Below the pieces are notes generated by a model. The model searched no databases and was not told where the DNA came from. It saw only the letters and a list, made by a program, of their open reading frames with translations. DNA of 64,000 nt. Origin: Bradyrhizobium sp. CCGB01. GTDB lineage: Bacteria; Pseudomonadota; Alphaproteobacteria; Rhizobiales; Xanthobacteraceae. The first letter of the stretch is position 1, and each line of letters opens with the position of its first letter. The position numbers and the translations under genes are program-made. Positions 38,024-48,340 of this stretch are shown here, piece by piece. The stretch covers positions 1 to 64,000 of the forward strand of contig NZ_JANADK010000001.1 of assembly GCF_024199795.1 (NCBI RefSeq). The letters run 5' to 3'.

Positions 38024-39709
38024 CTACGCAGCCTGACCGATGCTGGCCGCCTCTTCCGCCGCCTTGCGCATGCTCGCCGACATCTCGTTCGTCACCGTGC
38101 TCTGCTCCTCGACCGCAGCGGCCGTTGACGAGACGTACTCGCTGACACCCTGGATCGCGCCCTTGATCTGCTCCAGCGCGGCGACGACATCGACCGAGAT
38201 GCCGTTGAGATTGCTGATCTCCTGCTCGATCCGGTCGGCGGCCTGCTTGGCCTGATTGGCCAGATTCTTCACCTCCGATGCGACCACCGCAAAACCGCGA
38301 CCGGCTTCGCCGGCGCGCGCGGATTCAATGGTGGCGTTCAGCGCCAGCAGATTGATCTGGCCGGTGATGTTGCCGATGAGCTGCACGATCATGCTCATCG
38401 ACTCCGCCGCCTGGGTCAGCCGGTGCGCCTGCTGGTCCGCCACCTCGACACGATCGACGGCGGTCGCGGCGGTCTCGCGCGAGCGCGTCATGGCTTCGGC
38501 GATCTCGCGCACCGAAGCGTTGAGCTCCTCGGCGCCGGCGGCGACCGACTCCATCATGCTGCGCACCTTCTCGCTGCGCTTGCGCGCGATCACCTGCGCC
38601 GTGGTGTCGGAGGCGTATTTCACGACCTTGAACGGCTTGCCGTTGAGATCGCGGATCGGATTGTAGGAGGCCTGGATAAAGACTTGCCGGCTGCCCTTGC
38701 CGACGCGCTGATATTCGCCGGACTGGAATTCGCCGGCATTCAGCCTCGCCCAGAAGGCGCGATAGGCTTCGCCGTCGCGCTCGTCAGCGCCCACGAACAT
38801 GCTGTGATGCTTGCCGACGATCTCGGACAGCGTGTAGCCGAGCGCGCCGAGGAAGTTCTCGTTGGCCGTCAGCACCTTTCCGTCCATGTCGAACTCGATC
38901 ACGGCCTGCGACTTGCCGATGGCCTCGATCTGCCCGGCAAAGTTCGCGTTCGACAGCTTTTGCGCGCTGATGTCGGTGGCAAACTTCACCACCTTGAACG
39001 GCTTGCCGGTCTCGTCGAGGATCGGATTGTAGGACGCAAGGATCCAGACTTCCTTGCCGCCCTTGCCGATGCGCTTGTACTCGGCCGACTGGAATTCGCC
39101 GCGGGCCAGCTTTGCCCAGAACTCGCGATAGGCCGCGCTGTCGCGCTCACCAGGCGTAACGAACATTCGGTGATGCTGACCCTGGATCTCGTCGAGCCGG
39201 TAACCGACAGTCGCCAGGAAATTCTCGTTGGCGGTGATGATGGTGCCGTCGAGATTGAACTCGATCACGGCCTGGGCGCGGCCGATCGCGGAGATCTTGC
39301 CGGCATCCTCGAGGCTGCGGATCTTGCGCGCGGTGATGTCGGTGGCGAACTTGACGACCTTCACCGGCTTGCCGGCCTCGTCGATGATCGGATTGTAGGA
39401 CGCCTGGATCCAGATCTCGCGGCCGCCCTTGCCGAGCCGCTTGTACTCGGCGGACTGATATTCGCCGCAGCCAAGGCGCGCCCAGAACTCGCGATAGGCC
39501 GCGCTGCCCCGCTCGTCCGGCGTCACGAACATGCTGTGGTGCTTGCCCTGGATCTCGTCGAGCCGGTAGCCCATCGCGGCCAGAAAGTTCTGGTTGGCGG
39601 TGAGAATGGTGCCGTCGAGATTGAATTCGATCACGGCCTGCGACTTCGAAAGTGCGCTGACCTGGGCCATAGCTTCGCGGGCCGAAGAACCGCTTCGCCA
39701 AAAAGACAT
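38024..39709 (-). CDS. Soluble methyl-accepting chemotaxis protein with three PAS domains
   Basis: Chemoreceptor of 561 residues without membrane segments. Three similar PAS domains lie at about residues 20-130, 142-255 and 265-378, each with a VIEF...NFL...GY core and a C-terminal YNPI...KVVK(F/Y)A(T/S)D. The signalling domain (about 400-560) holds the hairpin [20 protein letters not shown] near 470. No periplasmic domain and no HAMP, so it should sense an intracellular cue, perhaps redox or a bound cofactor (inference). Downstream che genes are absent. Start ATG at 39709. Confidence 0.93.
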   Translation of the reverse strand: MSFWRSGSSAREAMAQVSALSKSQAVIEFNLDGTILTANQNFLAAMGYRLDEIQGKHHSMFVTPDERGSAAYREFWARLGCGEYQSAEYKRLGKGGREIWIQASYNPIIDEAGKPVKVVKFATDITARKIRSLEDAGKISAIGRAQAVIEFNLDGTIITANENFLATVGYRLDEIQGQHHRMFVTPGERDSAAYREFWAKLARGEFQSAEYKRIGKGGKEVWILASYNPILDETGKPFKVVKFATDISAQKLSNANFAGQIEAIGKSQAVIEFDMDGKVLTANENFLGALGYTLSEIVGKHHSMFVGADERDGEAYRAFWARLNAGEFQSGEYQRVGKGSRQVFIQASYNPIRDLNGKPFKVVKYASDTTAQVIARKRSEKVRSMMESVAAGAEELNASVREIAEAMTRSRETAATAVDRVEVADQQAHRLTQAAESMSMIVQLIGNITGQINLLALNATIESARAGEAGRGFAVVASEVKNLANQAKQAADRIEQEISNLNGISVDVVAALEQIKGAIQGVSEYVSSTAAAVEEQSTVTNEMSASMRKAAEEAASIGQAA

Positions 39710-40015
39710 AAAAGAAACCTTTCCAAAGGACCGGAAGATGCGCGGTTTGACCGCTCGAATGCTTCGTTCCGGTCGTCGCTAATGCGCCTTCCGCGCCCGA
39801 AAGGTGTCCGATGATTGCTAACCTTTCCTTAAAATGGAAATACTTCAAATACTTAGCTAGCTCACAGGTTGCAAATTGATGCATTTGTTTCAAAAAGAGG
39901 GCGCGAAGGCTTTTGCCAGTTCCCGTTCACGTAGAATTACGGGGCCAATGGTGCGCCTGTCGAGAAATCAAACTTGGACTGGTTCGATCGCGGCGGAACC
40001 GACTAAGCTGATTCG
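39710..40015. other. Divergent intergenic region, AT-rich
   Basis: 306 bases between the chemoreceptor gene (minus) and tsaB (plus). The segment 39825-39900 is markedly AT-richer than its surroundings and probably carries the chemoreceptor promoter. I find no clear operator, repeat or RNA. Confidence 0.45.
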
Positions 40016-40711
40016 ATGCTGATCCTCGCCATCGATACCGCGCTGGAGGCGTGCGCGGCCGCCGTTCTCGACACCGACGCCGGCCAGCTGCTTGCGCAAG
40101 AATCGCTTCTGATGAAACGCGGCCACGCCGAAGCGCTGATGCCGATGATTGCGCGCGTGATGCAATCGGCCGATCTGGCCTTCACCTCGCTCGACCGCAT
40201 CGCCGTCACCGTCGGTCCCGGCAGCTTCACGGGCCTGAGGGTCGGCATTTCGGCGGCGCGCGGCCTTGCGCTTGCGGCAAAACGACCCGCCGCCGGGCTG
40301 ACGACGTTATCGGCCTATGCCGCCACCGTCGTCGGTCAGAGCGGAACGGCGCCGGTGATCTCGGCGATCGACGCGCGGCACGATCACGTCTACTTCCAGA
40401 TCGTGGCCGGCGACGGCAGCCAGCTGGTGCGGCCGAGCGTCGTTCCAATCGACGAGGCGATCGCGGCCTCGCGCTTCGGCGCACCGCATCTGGTCGGCAA
40501 CGCCGCGAAGATCCTCGCCGATCGCTGGCCGAAGGATGGTCCACAACCCGTGGCGGTCGACGCGCAGCCCGCGCCGGACATCGGCTGGGTCGCGTGGCTT
40601 GGAGCTGCGGCCGATCCCGAGACAAATCCGGCGCGGCCGTTCTATCTGAAGGCGCCCGACGCCAAGCCGGCCGCTCTGCCGCCGCTCGCAGCGCAAGCTG
40701 CAAGCTCATGA
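40016..40711 (+). CDS. tsaB: tRNA threonylcarbamoyladenosine synthesis protein TsaB
   Basis: ASKHA-fold partner of TsaD and TsaE in making t6A37 in ANN-decoding tRNAs. It has 231 residues. Opening LILAIDTALEACAAAVLD and VTVGPGSFTGLRVGISAARG near residue 65 are diagnostic. The stop overlaps the rimI start (ATGA), the usual coupling. Confidence 0.96.
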   Translation: MLILAIDTALEACAAAVLDTDAGQLLAQESLLMKRGHAEALMPMIARVMQSADLAFTSLDRIAVTVGPGSFTGLRVGISAARGLALAAKRPAAGLTTLSAYAATVVGQSGTAPVISAIDARHDHVYFQIVAGDGSQLVRPSVVPIDEAIAASRFGAPHLVGNAAKILADRWPKDGPQPVAVDAQPAPDIGWVAWLGAAADPETNPARPFYLKAPDAKPAALPPLAAQAASS

Positions 40712-41193
40712 TGGGATGGTTTTCGGAATGGTGGCGCGGCGGCACGGCCGCCGTAGAGCCAGCATCCACGCGCGACGCGGCGCGGCTGGCGCAGCTGCAC
40801 GGCCAATCCTTCGCCCGGGGCTGGGGCGAAGGCGAGTTCGAGGGCATGATCGGCGAGCGCAACACGCTCGTGCATCGATTGCGGCTCGGCCGCAAGACAA
40901 TCGGCTTCGCGGTCTCCCGGATCGGCGCCGACGAAGCGGAAATCCTCTCCATCGCGGTCGACCGGGCGTACCGCGGCCGCGGCCTTTCCCGCACGCTGCT
41001 GATGACGCATCTCGGCCACCTCGCAGGGCGCGGCGTGCGCACAATATTTCTCGAAGTCGAGGAAAATAACCAGCCGGCGCGGCGGCTCTACGACCGGACC
41101 GGATTCATGGTGGTCGGGCGCCGCGAACGCTACTATAAGCAGCCCAACGGGGAACAATTGAACGCACTTCTGATGCGACGTGACTTGTCGTAA
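40708..41193 (+). CDS. rimI: Ribosomal-protein-alanine acetyltransferase RimI
   Basis: GNAT-family N-acetyltransferase of 161 residues, expected to acetylate the N terminus of ribosomal protein S18. The acetyl-CoA site is RAYRGRGLSRTLLMTHL near residue 90, followed by FLEVEENNQPARRLYDRTGF. Start ATG at 40708 overlaps tsaB; a second ATG follows at 40711 and the first is preferred for the coupled overlap. Followed closely by fur. Confidence 0.93.
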   Translation: MMGWFSEWWRGGTAAVEPASTRDAARLAQLHGQSFARGWGEGEFEGMIGERNTLVHRLRLGRKTIGFAVSRIGADEAEILSIAVDRAYRGRGLSRTLLMTHLGHLAGRGVRTIFLEVEENNQPARRLYDRTGFMVVGRRERYYKQPNGEQLNALLMRRDLS

Positions 41194-41231
41194 CATTGAT
41201 GGCAGAAAGCGCCCCCTCAGGCGGACACCCT

Positions 41232-41687
41232 ATGACTGGACTTAAAGCTTCTTCCGCATCCAAGGCGACCGGTATCGAGGCGCGCTGCGCCGCGACCGGC
41301 ATGCGCATGACCGAGCAGCGCCGCGTCATCGCTCGCGTGCTGGCGGAATCGGTCGATCATCCCGATGTCGAGGAACTGTACCGGCGCTGTGTCGCCGTCG
41401 ACGACAAGATCTCGATCTCGACCGTGTATCGCACCGTCAAGCTGTTCGAGGATGCGGGCATCATCGAGCGCCATGATTTCCGCGAGGGCCGCGCGCGCTA
41501 TGAGACGATGCGCGACAGCCATCACGACCACCTCATCAACCTGCGCGACGGCAAGGTGATCGAGTTCACCTCCGAGGAGATCGAGAAGCTCCAGGCGGAG
41601 ATCGCGCGCAAGCTCGGCTACAAGCTGGTCGACCATCGGCTCGAGCTCTATTGCGTTCCGCTCGACGACGACAAGCCCACAAACTAA
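41232..41687 (+). CDS. fur: Ferric uptake regulator family protein Fur
   Basis: Metal-responsive repressor of 151 residues from ATG 41232 (another ATG at 41199 would add 11). Winged helix DHPDVEELYRRC...SISTVYRTVKLFEDAGIIERH, metal-site residues in DSHHDHLINL and a C-terminal dimerisation domain ending ELYCVPLDD. It lacks the CxxC zinc pair, as usual in rhizobial Fur. In Bradyrhizobium this protein responds to manganese or iron and cooperates with Irr (established for the genus). Directly followed by the HAD gene. Confidence 0.94.
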   Translation: MTGLKASSASKATGIEARCAATGMRMTEQRRVIARVLAESVDHPDVEELYRRCVAVDDKISISTVYRTVKLFEDAGIIERHDFREGRARYETMRDSHHDHLINLRDGKVIEFTSEEIEKLQAEIARKLGYKLVDHRLELYCVPLDDDKPTN

Positions 41688-42368
41688 GTGCCCATCGACC
41701 TCATCATCTTCGATTGCGACGGCGTGCTCGTGGACAGCGAGGTGATCTCCTGTCGCGCGCATGCGGATGTGCTGACGCGACACGGCTATCCGATCACGTC
41801 GGAGCAGGTGCTGGTGCGCTTCCTCGGCGTCTCCGAGAAAGACGCGCGGCGGATGGTCGAACAGGAGATCGGCCGCAATCTTCCCGACGATCTGGAGCAG
41901 CAGGTCAATGCGGCTACGCTGCAATTCTACGCCAGCGACCTGCAGCCGATCACCCATGTCGCCGCGGCGATTGGCGCAATCGATTTGCCCAAATGCGTTG
42001 CATCGAGCGGCACACCGGAGAAGATCCTTCACGGCCTGACGTGTGCCGGGCTCTACGACCTGCTCGCTCCCAACATCTTTTCCGCAAGCCAGGTCGCACG
42101 CGGCAAGCCCGCGCCTGATCTGTTTCTGTTTGCCGCCGATCAGATGAAGGCCGCGCCGGAACGGTGCCTGGTGATCGAGGACAGCGTCCCCGGGGTAACA
42201 GGCGCGCATGCCGCCGGGATGGCCGTACTGGGCTTTCATGGCGGCAGCCACTGCCCACCAGGTCACGCCGAGAGACTGCGGGCCGCCGGTGCCGGATTGA
42301 CGTTCGACGATATGCGGCAGCTGCCGGAGCTGCTCCGGCGCGTCGAGGCGGACGCCCTGGCGGGCTGA
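41688..42368 (+). CDS. HAD-family hydrolase
   Basis: Phosphatase of 226 residues, subfamily IA. Motif I FDCDGVLVDSE with Asp9 and Asp11, motif II SSGTPEK, motif III Lys in GKPAPDLF and motif IV EDSVPGVTGAHAAG. GTG start directly abuts the fur stop, so translation is probably coupled. Substrate unknown; relatives include phosphoglycolate and sugar-phosphate phosphatases. A repeat follows. Confidence 0.92.
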   Translation: MPIDLIIFDCDGVLVDSEVISCRAHADVLTRHGYPITSEQVLVRFLGVSEKDARRMVEQEIGRNLPDDLEQQVNAATLQFYASDLQPITHVAAAIGAIDLPKCVASSGTPEKILHGLTCAGLYDLLAPNIFSASQVARGKPAPDLFLFAADQMKAAPERCLVIEDSVPGVTGAHAAGMAVLGFHGGSHCPPGHAERLRAAGAGLTFDDMRQLPELLRRVEADALAG

Positions 42369-42383
42369 TTCCACGCCCTTTTT

Positions 42384-42422
42384 GTCATTCCGGGTCACGC
42401 GCAGCGCGCGTGAACCCGGAAT
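42384..42422. repeat. Palindromic repeat, GTCATTCCGGGT family
   Basis: gtcattccgggtcacgcgc, then gcgcgcgtgaacccggaat, an imperfect inverted repeat with 15 or more pairs, 16 bases after the HAD stop. Further degenerate palindromic DNA continues to about 42480. It may also end transcription before miaB. Confidence 0.65.
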
Positions 42423-42557
42423 CTGGTGCCAAAATCCCTGGATTCCGCGCTTTGCGCAGGCACCGGCCCTGGAATGGGCCCAAACGGCTCCGATCGCTGG
42501 ATTTTCGACCCTCCAGCCTATATTTGAGGGCCGTCCTCCACCTCAATTCCGGGTTCC

Positions 42558-43946
42558 ATGACACCGCCGCGCAAGCTGCACATCAAATCATATGGCTGCC
42601 AGATGAACGTCTACGATGCCCAGCGCATGGTGGACACGCTGGCCCCGGAAGGATTCGTGGAGACGGCCAGCGCAGAGGACGCCGACCTCGTCATCCTCAA
42701 CACCTGCCATATCCGGGAAAAAGCCTCCGAGAAGGTCTATTCCGAACTCGGGCGCTTGCGCGTCGCCAAGGACGAGGCCGCGCGCGGCGGCCGGGCGATG
42801 CAGATCGCGGTCGCGGGCTGCGTGGCGCAGGCCGAAGGCGAGGAGATCGTGCGCCGCGCGCCTGTCGTGGACGTCGTGGTCGGCCCGCAGAGCTATCATC
42901 ATCTGCCCGAGCTGCTGAAGCGCGCCGGCAATGAAGGCCGCGCGATCGAGACCGAGTTTCCCGCGGCGGACAAGTTCGGCTTCCTGGCCCAGCCCAAGCC
43001 CGACGCCATCCGCGCGCGCGGAATTTCTGCTTTCGTCACGGTGCAGGAAGGCTGCGACAAGTTCTGCACCTTCTGCGTCGTGCCTTACACACGTGGTTCG
43101 GAGGTGTCGCGGCCGGTCGCCAAGATCGTCGACGATGTGAAGCGGCTCGCCGACAACGGCGTGCGCGAGCTCACGCTGATCGGGCAGAACGTCAACGCCT
43201 ATCATGGCGAAGGACCTGACGGAAAAGCCTGGCCGCTCGGCAGGCTGCTCGAGCATCTGGCAAAAATTCCCGGCATCGCGCGGCTGCGCTATTCGACCAG
43301 CCACCCCCGCGACGTCGATGACAGTTTGATTGCAGCGCATCGCGACCTCGGCGAGCTGATGCCGTTCGTGCACCTGCCGGTGCAGTCGGGTTCGGACCGG
43401 ATTCTCGCCGCCATGAACCGGAAACATACCGCCGATGATTATCTCGCTGTCATCGACCGTTTCCGGTCCGCGCGCCAAGACATTGCTTTTTCATCAGATT
43501 TTATCGTCGGCTTCCCCGGCGAGAGTGAGCAAGATTTTCTCGCGACCCTCGCGCTTGTCACGCAAATCGGCTACGCTGCAGCATATTCGTTCAAATACTC
43601 CGCCCGGCCGGGAACGCCGGCCGCGGATATGCAGGAGACGGTGTCCCCCGCCGAGATGGACCAGCGATTGGAGCGGCTCCAGGAACTGATCGACAGCCAG
43701 CAATCGGCCTTCAACAAGGCTGCGATTGGCTCAACGGTCGATGTGCTGTTCGAGCGTCCGGCCCGCAAGGAGGGCCAGATCGTCGGCCGCACTGCCTTCC
43801 TCCAGCCCGCGCATGTGATGGCCTCGCCCGACATCATCGGACAAATCCTGCCGGTGCGCATCGACAGTCTCGAGCGCTACAGCTTTCTCGGTGAGCTCGT
43901 GACGCCGCGCGGGCCCGCTTTATCTCAAATCGCCATTGGAGCCTGA
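42558..43946 (+). CDS. miaB: tRNA-2-methylthio-N6-dimethylallyladenosine synthase MiaB
   Basis: Radical-SAM methylthiotransferase of 462 residues modifying A37 of tRNAs that read UNN codons. The first cluster ligands are Cys in [15 protein letters not shown] and [12 protein letters not shown]; the radical SAM cluster is [15 protein letters not shown]; a TRAM domain closes the protein. A cysteine-rich enzyme needing two 4Fe-4S clusters, probably served by the Nfu protein at 37302. The phoH start is five bases beyond its stop. Confidence 0.97.
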   Translation: MTPPRKLHIKSYGCQMNVYDAQRMVDTLAPEGFVETASAEDADLVILNTCHIREKASEKVYSELGRLRVAKDEAARGGRAMQIAVAGCVAQAEGEEIVRRAPVVDVVVGPQSYHHLPELLKRAGNEGRAIETEFPAADKFGFLAQPKPDAIRARGISAFVTVQEGCDKFCTFCVVPYTRGSEVSRPVAKIVDDVKRLADNGVRELTLIGQNVNAYHGEGPDGKAWPLGRLLEHLAKIPGIARLRYSTSHPRDVDDSLIAAHRDLGELMPFVHLPVQSGSDRILAAMNRKHTADDYLAVIDRFRSARQDIAFSSDFIVGFPGESEQDFLATLALVTQIGYAAAYSFKYSARPGTPAADMQETVSPAEMDQRLERLQELIDSQQSAFNKAAIGSTVDVLFERPARKEGQIVGRTAFLQPAHVMASPDIIGQILPVRIDSLERYSFLGELVTPRGPALSQIAIGA

Positions 43947-43950
43947 ACCC

Positions 43951-45006
43951 TTGCCAAAAAGCGCATCGGATTCGTCTTCGTTCGCTCCCAGCCGCAAATT
44001 TGACCGCGACATGCAAGTTCCGCCCGAGACCCAGGTCGTCATCGACTTCGACGACAACCGCGCCGCTTCCGCGCTGGTCGGCCCCTACGGCCAGCATCTC
44101 GCGCAGATCGAGCGGCGGCTCGGCGTCGTGGTCGACTCCAAGGGCAACCACATCACCATCGGCGGCACACGCGACGGCTGCGACGCCGCGCGCCGCGTGC
44201 TGGAGACGCTCTACGCGCAGGCCGTGAAGGGGCAGGATCTCGACCAGGGCGAAGTCGAAGGCGCGATCCGCGCCGTGATCGCGCAGGGCTCGCTGTTCGA
44301 ATTCGACGCCAAGTCGGCCAAATCCACCTTCGACAGCATCAATTTGCGCAAGCGCCCGGTGCGCGCCCGCACCGCCGCGCAGGATTCCTACATCCGCGCG
44401 CTGAAGCGCCACGAGCTGGTGTTCGGCATCGGCCCCGCCGGCACCGGCAAGACCTGGCTCGCGGTCGCGCACGCCGCGCAGCTGTTCGAGCGCAAGGAAG
44501 TCGACAAGATCATCCTGTCGCGTCCGGCGGTCGAGGCCGGCGAGCGGCTCGGCTTTTTGCCCGGCGACCTCCGCGAGAAGGTCGATCCCTATCTGCGCCC
44601 GATCTACGACGCGCTCTACGACCTGATGGACGCGCGCATCGTCGAGCGCGCGCTCCAGACCGGCGAGATCGAGATCGCGCCGCTCGCCTTCATGCGCGGC
44701 CGCACGCTGACCAACGCCGCCATCATCCTGGACGAGGCGCAGAACACCACGTCGATGCAGATGAAGATGTTTTTGACCCGTCTCGGCGAAAACAGCCGCA
44801 TGATCGTGACGGGCGATCCCTCCCAGATCGACCTGCCGAACGGCCAGACCTCGGGTCTGGCGGAGGCGACGCGTCTGCTGAGCGGCGTCGAGGGCATTGC
44901 ACAAGTTCATTTCAAGGCCGAGGACGTGATCCGCCACGAACTCGTGGCAAGAATCGTCTCTGCCTATGAAGGGCAGCCGCAGCGGCCGGCCGCCGGTAAA
45001 TCCTGA
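43951..45006 (+). CDS. PhoH family ATPase (YbeZ)
   Basis: ATPase of 351 residues that works with the endonuclease YbeY in 16S rRNA processing. Walker A is GPAGTGKTWLA near residue 163 and Walker B AIILDEAQNT near 263, with TGDPSQIDLP near 285. The N-terminal 100 residues include a KH-like segment. TTG start at 43951 is chosen because ttggag is 9 bases upstream; an earlier TTG at 43936 is less likely. Followed by ybeY. Confidence 0.95.
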   Translation: MPKSASDSSSFAPSRKFDRDMQVPPETQVVIDFDDNRAASALVGPYGQHLAQIERRLGVVVDSKGNHITIGGTRDGCDAARRVLETLYAQAVKGQDLDQGEVEGAIRAVIAQGSLFEFDAKSAKSTFDSINLRKRPVRARTAAQDSYIRALKRHELVFGIGPAGTGKTWLAVAHAAQLFERKEVDKIILSRPAVEAGERLGFLPGDLREKVDPYLRPIYDALYDLMDARIVERALQTGEIEIAPLAFMRGRTLTNAAIILDEAQNTTSMQMKMFLTRLGENSRMIVTGDPSQIDLPNGQTSGLAEATRLLSGVEGIAQVHFKAEDVIRHELVARIVSAYEGQPQRPAAGKS

Positions 45007-45067
45007 CGAGACAACAGCCGGACCATATGGACGCGGACATGGCGTCCTTTCGTTCCGAACAAACAAG

Positions 45068-45577
45068 ATGTCACATCCGAACCTTCCCATGACCGAGGTC
45101 CTCGTCGTCGCCGATTGCTGGCAGCGCGAGCCCGATTCCGAAGCGGTGATCCAGCGCGCGGTAGCGGCCGCCGCCGAGAGTGTCGATGAGGACGTCGCTG
45201 ACGCCGAAGTGGCTGTGATGCTGACCGACGATGCCGGCATCCGCACGCTGAACAGCAACTGGCGCGGCATCGACAAGCCGACCAATGTGCTGTCGTTTCC
45301 GGCGCTCCAGCCGGAGGGCGAATGGAAACCCGGCGATGCACCGCGCATGCTCGGCGACATCGCGATCGCCTACGAGACCATGCGGCGCGAGGCGGACGAG
45401 GAACACAAGCCGTTCGATCACCATTTGAGTCATCTCGCGGTGCACGGCTTCCTGCATCTGGTCGGCTATGACCACGAGAACGACGACGACGCCGAGGAGA
45501 TGGAAGCGCTGGAAACCGAGATCCTGGCTCATCTCGGCATCCCCGACCCCTATGCTGACCGCGCAGGGACGCACTGA
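45068..45577 (+). CDS. ybeY: Endoribonuclease YbeY
   Basis: Metal-dependent endoribonuclease for 16S rRNA maturation and ribosome quality control. 169 residues. The zinc motif is HGFLHLVGYDHEND near residue 127. Start ATG at 45068 (an alternative is 45089); the frame opens to 44966 but overlaps phoH. The corC gene starts one base after its stop. Confidence 0.95.
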   Translation: MSHPNLPMTEVLVVADCWQREPDSEAVIQRAVAAAAESVDEDVADAEVAVMLTDDAGIRTLNSNWRGIDKPTNVLSFPALQPEGEWKPGDAPRMLGDIAIAYETMRREADEEHKPFDHHLSHLAVHGFLHLVGYDHENDDDAEEMEALETEILAHLGIPDPYADRAGTH

Positions 45578-45578
45578 G

Positions 45579-46697
45579 ATGCCGGATTCCGAGCCAACCC
45601 ACGACAATCCGCGCAACACGCCCAATCTGCCGGCCGTGGTGACGCCTGGCGAGGTGATGCGCCCGACCGCGGAAGGCTGGCTGCTGCGCGCCATTCGTAC
45701 CCTGTTCGGCTGGAAGGCGGGATCGGTGCGCGACGACCTCCAGGTCGTGCTCGATGCCACGACACCCGACGACACTGGCTTCTCGACCGTCGAGCGCACC
45801 ATGTTGCGCAACATCCTCGGCCTGCACGAGCGCCGCATCGCCGACGTCATGGTGCATCGCGCTGACATCATCGCGGTGAAGCGCGACATCCCGCTCGGCG
45901 AATTGATGGACCGCTTCGAAAGTGCCGGCCATTCGCGCCTTGTCGTGTACAACGAGACGCTGGACGATCCCGTCGGCATCGTTCACATCCGCGACCTGCT
46001 CGCTTTCATGACCGCGCGCGCACGCGTGTCGGAGGCCACCAAGACCAAGCGCAAGAAGCCGCTGCCGGCCGGCCTCGATCTGCGTACCGTCGATCTGGCG
46101 CTGCCGCTGCAGGATGCGCGCATCATCCGCAAGCTGCTCTACGTACCGCCGTCGATGCGGGCGATCGACCTGCTGGCGCAGATGCAGGCCACGCGCATCC
46201 ATCTGGCGCTGGTGGTCGACGAATATGGCGGCAGCGACGGGCTGGTTTCGCTGGAGGACATCGTCGAGCAGATCGTCGGCGAGATCGACGACGAGCACGA
46301 CAGCGACGAGCCGCCCTCGATCGTGCGCCTGCCCGACAACGCCTTCATCGCCGATGCCCGCGCCAGCCTCGACGACGTCCGCACGGTGATCGGCGAGGAT
46401 TTCGTCACCGGCGAGGCCGGCGAGGAAGTCGAGACGCTCGGCGGCTATCTCGTCAGCCACGTCGGCCGCCTGCCGGTGCGCGGCGAGGTGATCTCGGGCC
46501 CCGGCAATTACGAGGTCGAGGTGCTCGATGCCGATCCGCGCCGCGTCAAGCGGCTGCGCATCTCGACGCGGAAAGAACGCCCCGCGCCACGCACCCAGCG
46601 CGAGAGCCGTCGCCGCGAGGCTACGCCGGAGAGCGGTCAGCCGCCGTCCGGCGACACGCCCACCCCGCCGCCAGGCGACGGGACCGGTCCGCAGTGA
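45579..46697 (+). CDS. Hemolysin/CorC family protein with CBS domains
   Basis: Soluble protein of 372 residues: a CBS pair at about 90-230 (RRIADVMVHRADIIAVKR ... SRLVVYNETLDDPVGIVHI), a second CBS-type segment, and a transporter-associated C-terminal domain containing LVVDEYGGSDGLVSLEDIVE. The DUF21 membrane domain is absent, as in CorC, which aids magnesium and cobalt efflux. The last 50 residues are Arg, then Pro/Gly-rich low complexity. The stop overlaps the lnt GTG start by four bases. Confidence 0.92.
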   Translation: MPDSEPTHDNPRNTPNLPAVVTPGEVMRPTAEGWLLRAIRTLFGWKAGSVRDDLQVVLDATTPDDTGFSTVERTMLRNILGLHERRIADVMVHRADIIAVKRDIPLGELMDRFESAGHSRLVVYNETLDDPVGIVHIRDLLAFMTARARVSEATKTKRKKPLPAGLDLRTVDLALPLQDARIIRKLLYVPPSMRAIDLLAQMQATRIHLALVVDEYGGSDGLVSLEDIVEQIVGEIDDEHDSDEPPSIVRLPDNAFIADARASLDDVRTVIGEDFVTGEAGEEVETLGGYLVSHVGRLPVRGEVISGPGNYEVEVLDADPRRVKRLRISTRKERPAPRTQRESRRREATPESGQPPSGDTPTPPPGDGTGPQ

Positions 46698-48307
46698 CGC
46701 CCTTCCAGCGATTTCGACAGATCGCGCTTGCCATCATCCTCACCTGGGGATGGAAGCGCGCGCTCGTCGCGATGGGGTGCGGCGCGCTGTCGGTGCTGGC
46801 GCTGGCGCCGTTCAACGTCTTTCCGGTGCTGTTCATTACCTTCCCGGTGCTGGTCTGGCTGATCGACGGCGCGGGCGCCGGACGATATCGCGGCGTCCCC
46901 GCCGCAGCGCTGACCGGCTATTGGTTCGGGCTCGGCTATTTCGTCCCGGGACTTTACTGGATCGGCAAGGCCTTCTTCGTCGAAGCCGACGTGTTCGCGT
47001 GGCTGACGCCGTTCGCCGTGCTTGGCTTGCCGGCCTATCTCTCCATCTTCACCGCAATCGGCTTTGCGCTGGCCCGCCTGCTCTGGACCAAGGATGCCAC
47101 GCGCATCCTCGCGCTCGCCGCGAGCCTCACCGTCGCCGAATGGCTGCGCGGTCACGCATTGACCGGCTTTCCCTGGAACGCGTTCGGCTATGCCCTGTCC
47201 GAGCCGTTGCCGCTGGCGCAGACGGCGTCGTTGATCGGCCTGTGGGGCATGACGTTCCTCAGCGTCGCGATCTTCGCGAGCCCCGCGGCACTGATCGACC
47301 GCACGCCTGATCGCCGCCCGGCGTGGCGCGCGCCGGCTGCTGCGATAGCGCTTCTGATCGTCATGGGCATCTTCGGCGCGATCCGCCTGTCGCTGCATCC
47401 GACCACGATGGTCGCGGGCACCAAGCTGCGCCTGATGCAGCCGGACCTCCAGCAGGACGCGAAATTCAACTACGCCGCCAAGGCGGAGGTGATGAAGAAA
47501 TATCTGGCGCTGTCGGACCGCGCCTCCGGGCCGCAATCGACCGGCGTGCGCGATGCCACCATCCTGATCTGGCCGGAATCCGCGTTTCCGTTCTTCCTGA
47601 CCCGCGAAGCCGACGCGATGGCGCAAATCGCCGAGCTTCTGCCGAAGGGCACGGTGCTGATCACGGGCTCGGTCCGCGCCCCCGATCTGCCGCGGGGCAC
47701 GCCGATCACGCGCGCCTATAATTCGATCTACGTGATCGATCACGACGGCAGCGTGCTCTCGGTCTACGACAAGCTGCACCTCGTGCCGTTCGGCGAATTC
47801 CTGCCCTACCAGGACCTGATGGAGAAGCTCGGCTTCGAGCAACTGACGCGCGTGCGCGGCGGCTTTATTCCCGGCACCGTGCGGCATGCGCTGCCGGTGC
47901 CCGGCGCACCGCCTGCGCTGCCGCTGATCTGCTACGAAGCAATTTTTCCAGGCGAGGTCGCCGGCCGCAATGAGCGTCCGGGCTGGATCGTGAACCTCAC
48001 CAATGACGGATGGTTCGGCATCTCGACCGGTCCCTATCAGCATCTCGAGCAGGCCCGGATGCGCGCGATCGAGCTCGGACTGCCGCTGGTCCGGTCCGCC
48101 AATACCGGCGTATCGGCGGTGATCGATCCGGTGGGACGAACCGTTGCCAGCCTCGGCCTCGGCGTGGAAGGCATATTGGATGCAAGCCTGCCCGCGGCAC
48201 TCCCGCCGACCGTCTATGCGCGGGTGGGCGACGTGCCCGCAGCCATGCTTGTCGCGCTGGCTGTAATCTTGGCGGTCCGCCGACGCGTTGCCAAACGGGC
48301 ACCCTGA
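46694..48307 (+). CDS. lnt: Apolipoprotein N-acyltransferase
   Basis: Inner-membrane enzyme of 537 residues that adds the third acyl chain to bacterial lipoproteins, needed for export of lipoproteins such as the family at 4626-8509. The N-terminal half has about six membrane segments. The nitrilase domain has catalytic Glu in WPESAFPFF near 294, Lys in YDKLHLVPFGEF near 360 and Cys in LICYEAIFP near 413. GTG start overlaps the corC stop. Conserved order ybeY-corC-lnt. Confidence 0.96.
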   Translation: MTPFQRFRQIALAIILTWGWKRALVAMGCGALSVLALAPFNVFPVLFITFPVLVWLIDGAGAGRYRGVPAAALTGYWFGLGYFVPGLYWIGKAFFVEADVFAWLTPFAVLGLPAYLSIFTAIGFALARLLWTKDATRILALAASLTVAEWLRGHALTGFPWNAFGYALSEPLPLAQTASLIGLWGMTFLSVAIFASPAALIDRTPDRRPAWRAPAAAIALLIVMGIFGAIRLSLHPTTMVAGTKLRLMQPDLQQDAKFNYAAKAEVMKKYLALSDRASGPQSTGVRDATILIWPESAFPFFLTREADAMAQIAELLPKGTVLITGSVRAPDLPRGTPITRAYNSIYVIDHDGSVLSVYDKLHLVPFGEFLPYQDLMEKLGFEQLTRVRGGFIPGTVRHALPVPGAPPALPLICYEAIFPGEVAGRNERPGWIVNLTNDGWFGISTGPYQHLEQARMRAIELGLPLVRSANTGVSAVIDPVGRTVASLGLGVEGILDASLPAALPPTVYARVGDVPAAMLVALAVILAVRRRVAKRAP

Positions 48308-48340
48308 TCACGCCCTTGCCGCCGCAGTGACCGGAATCCT

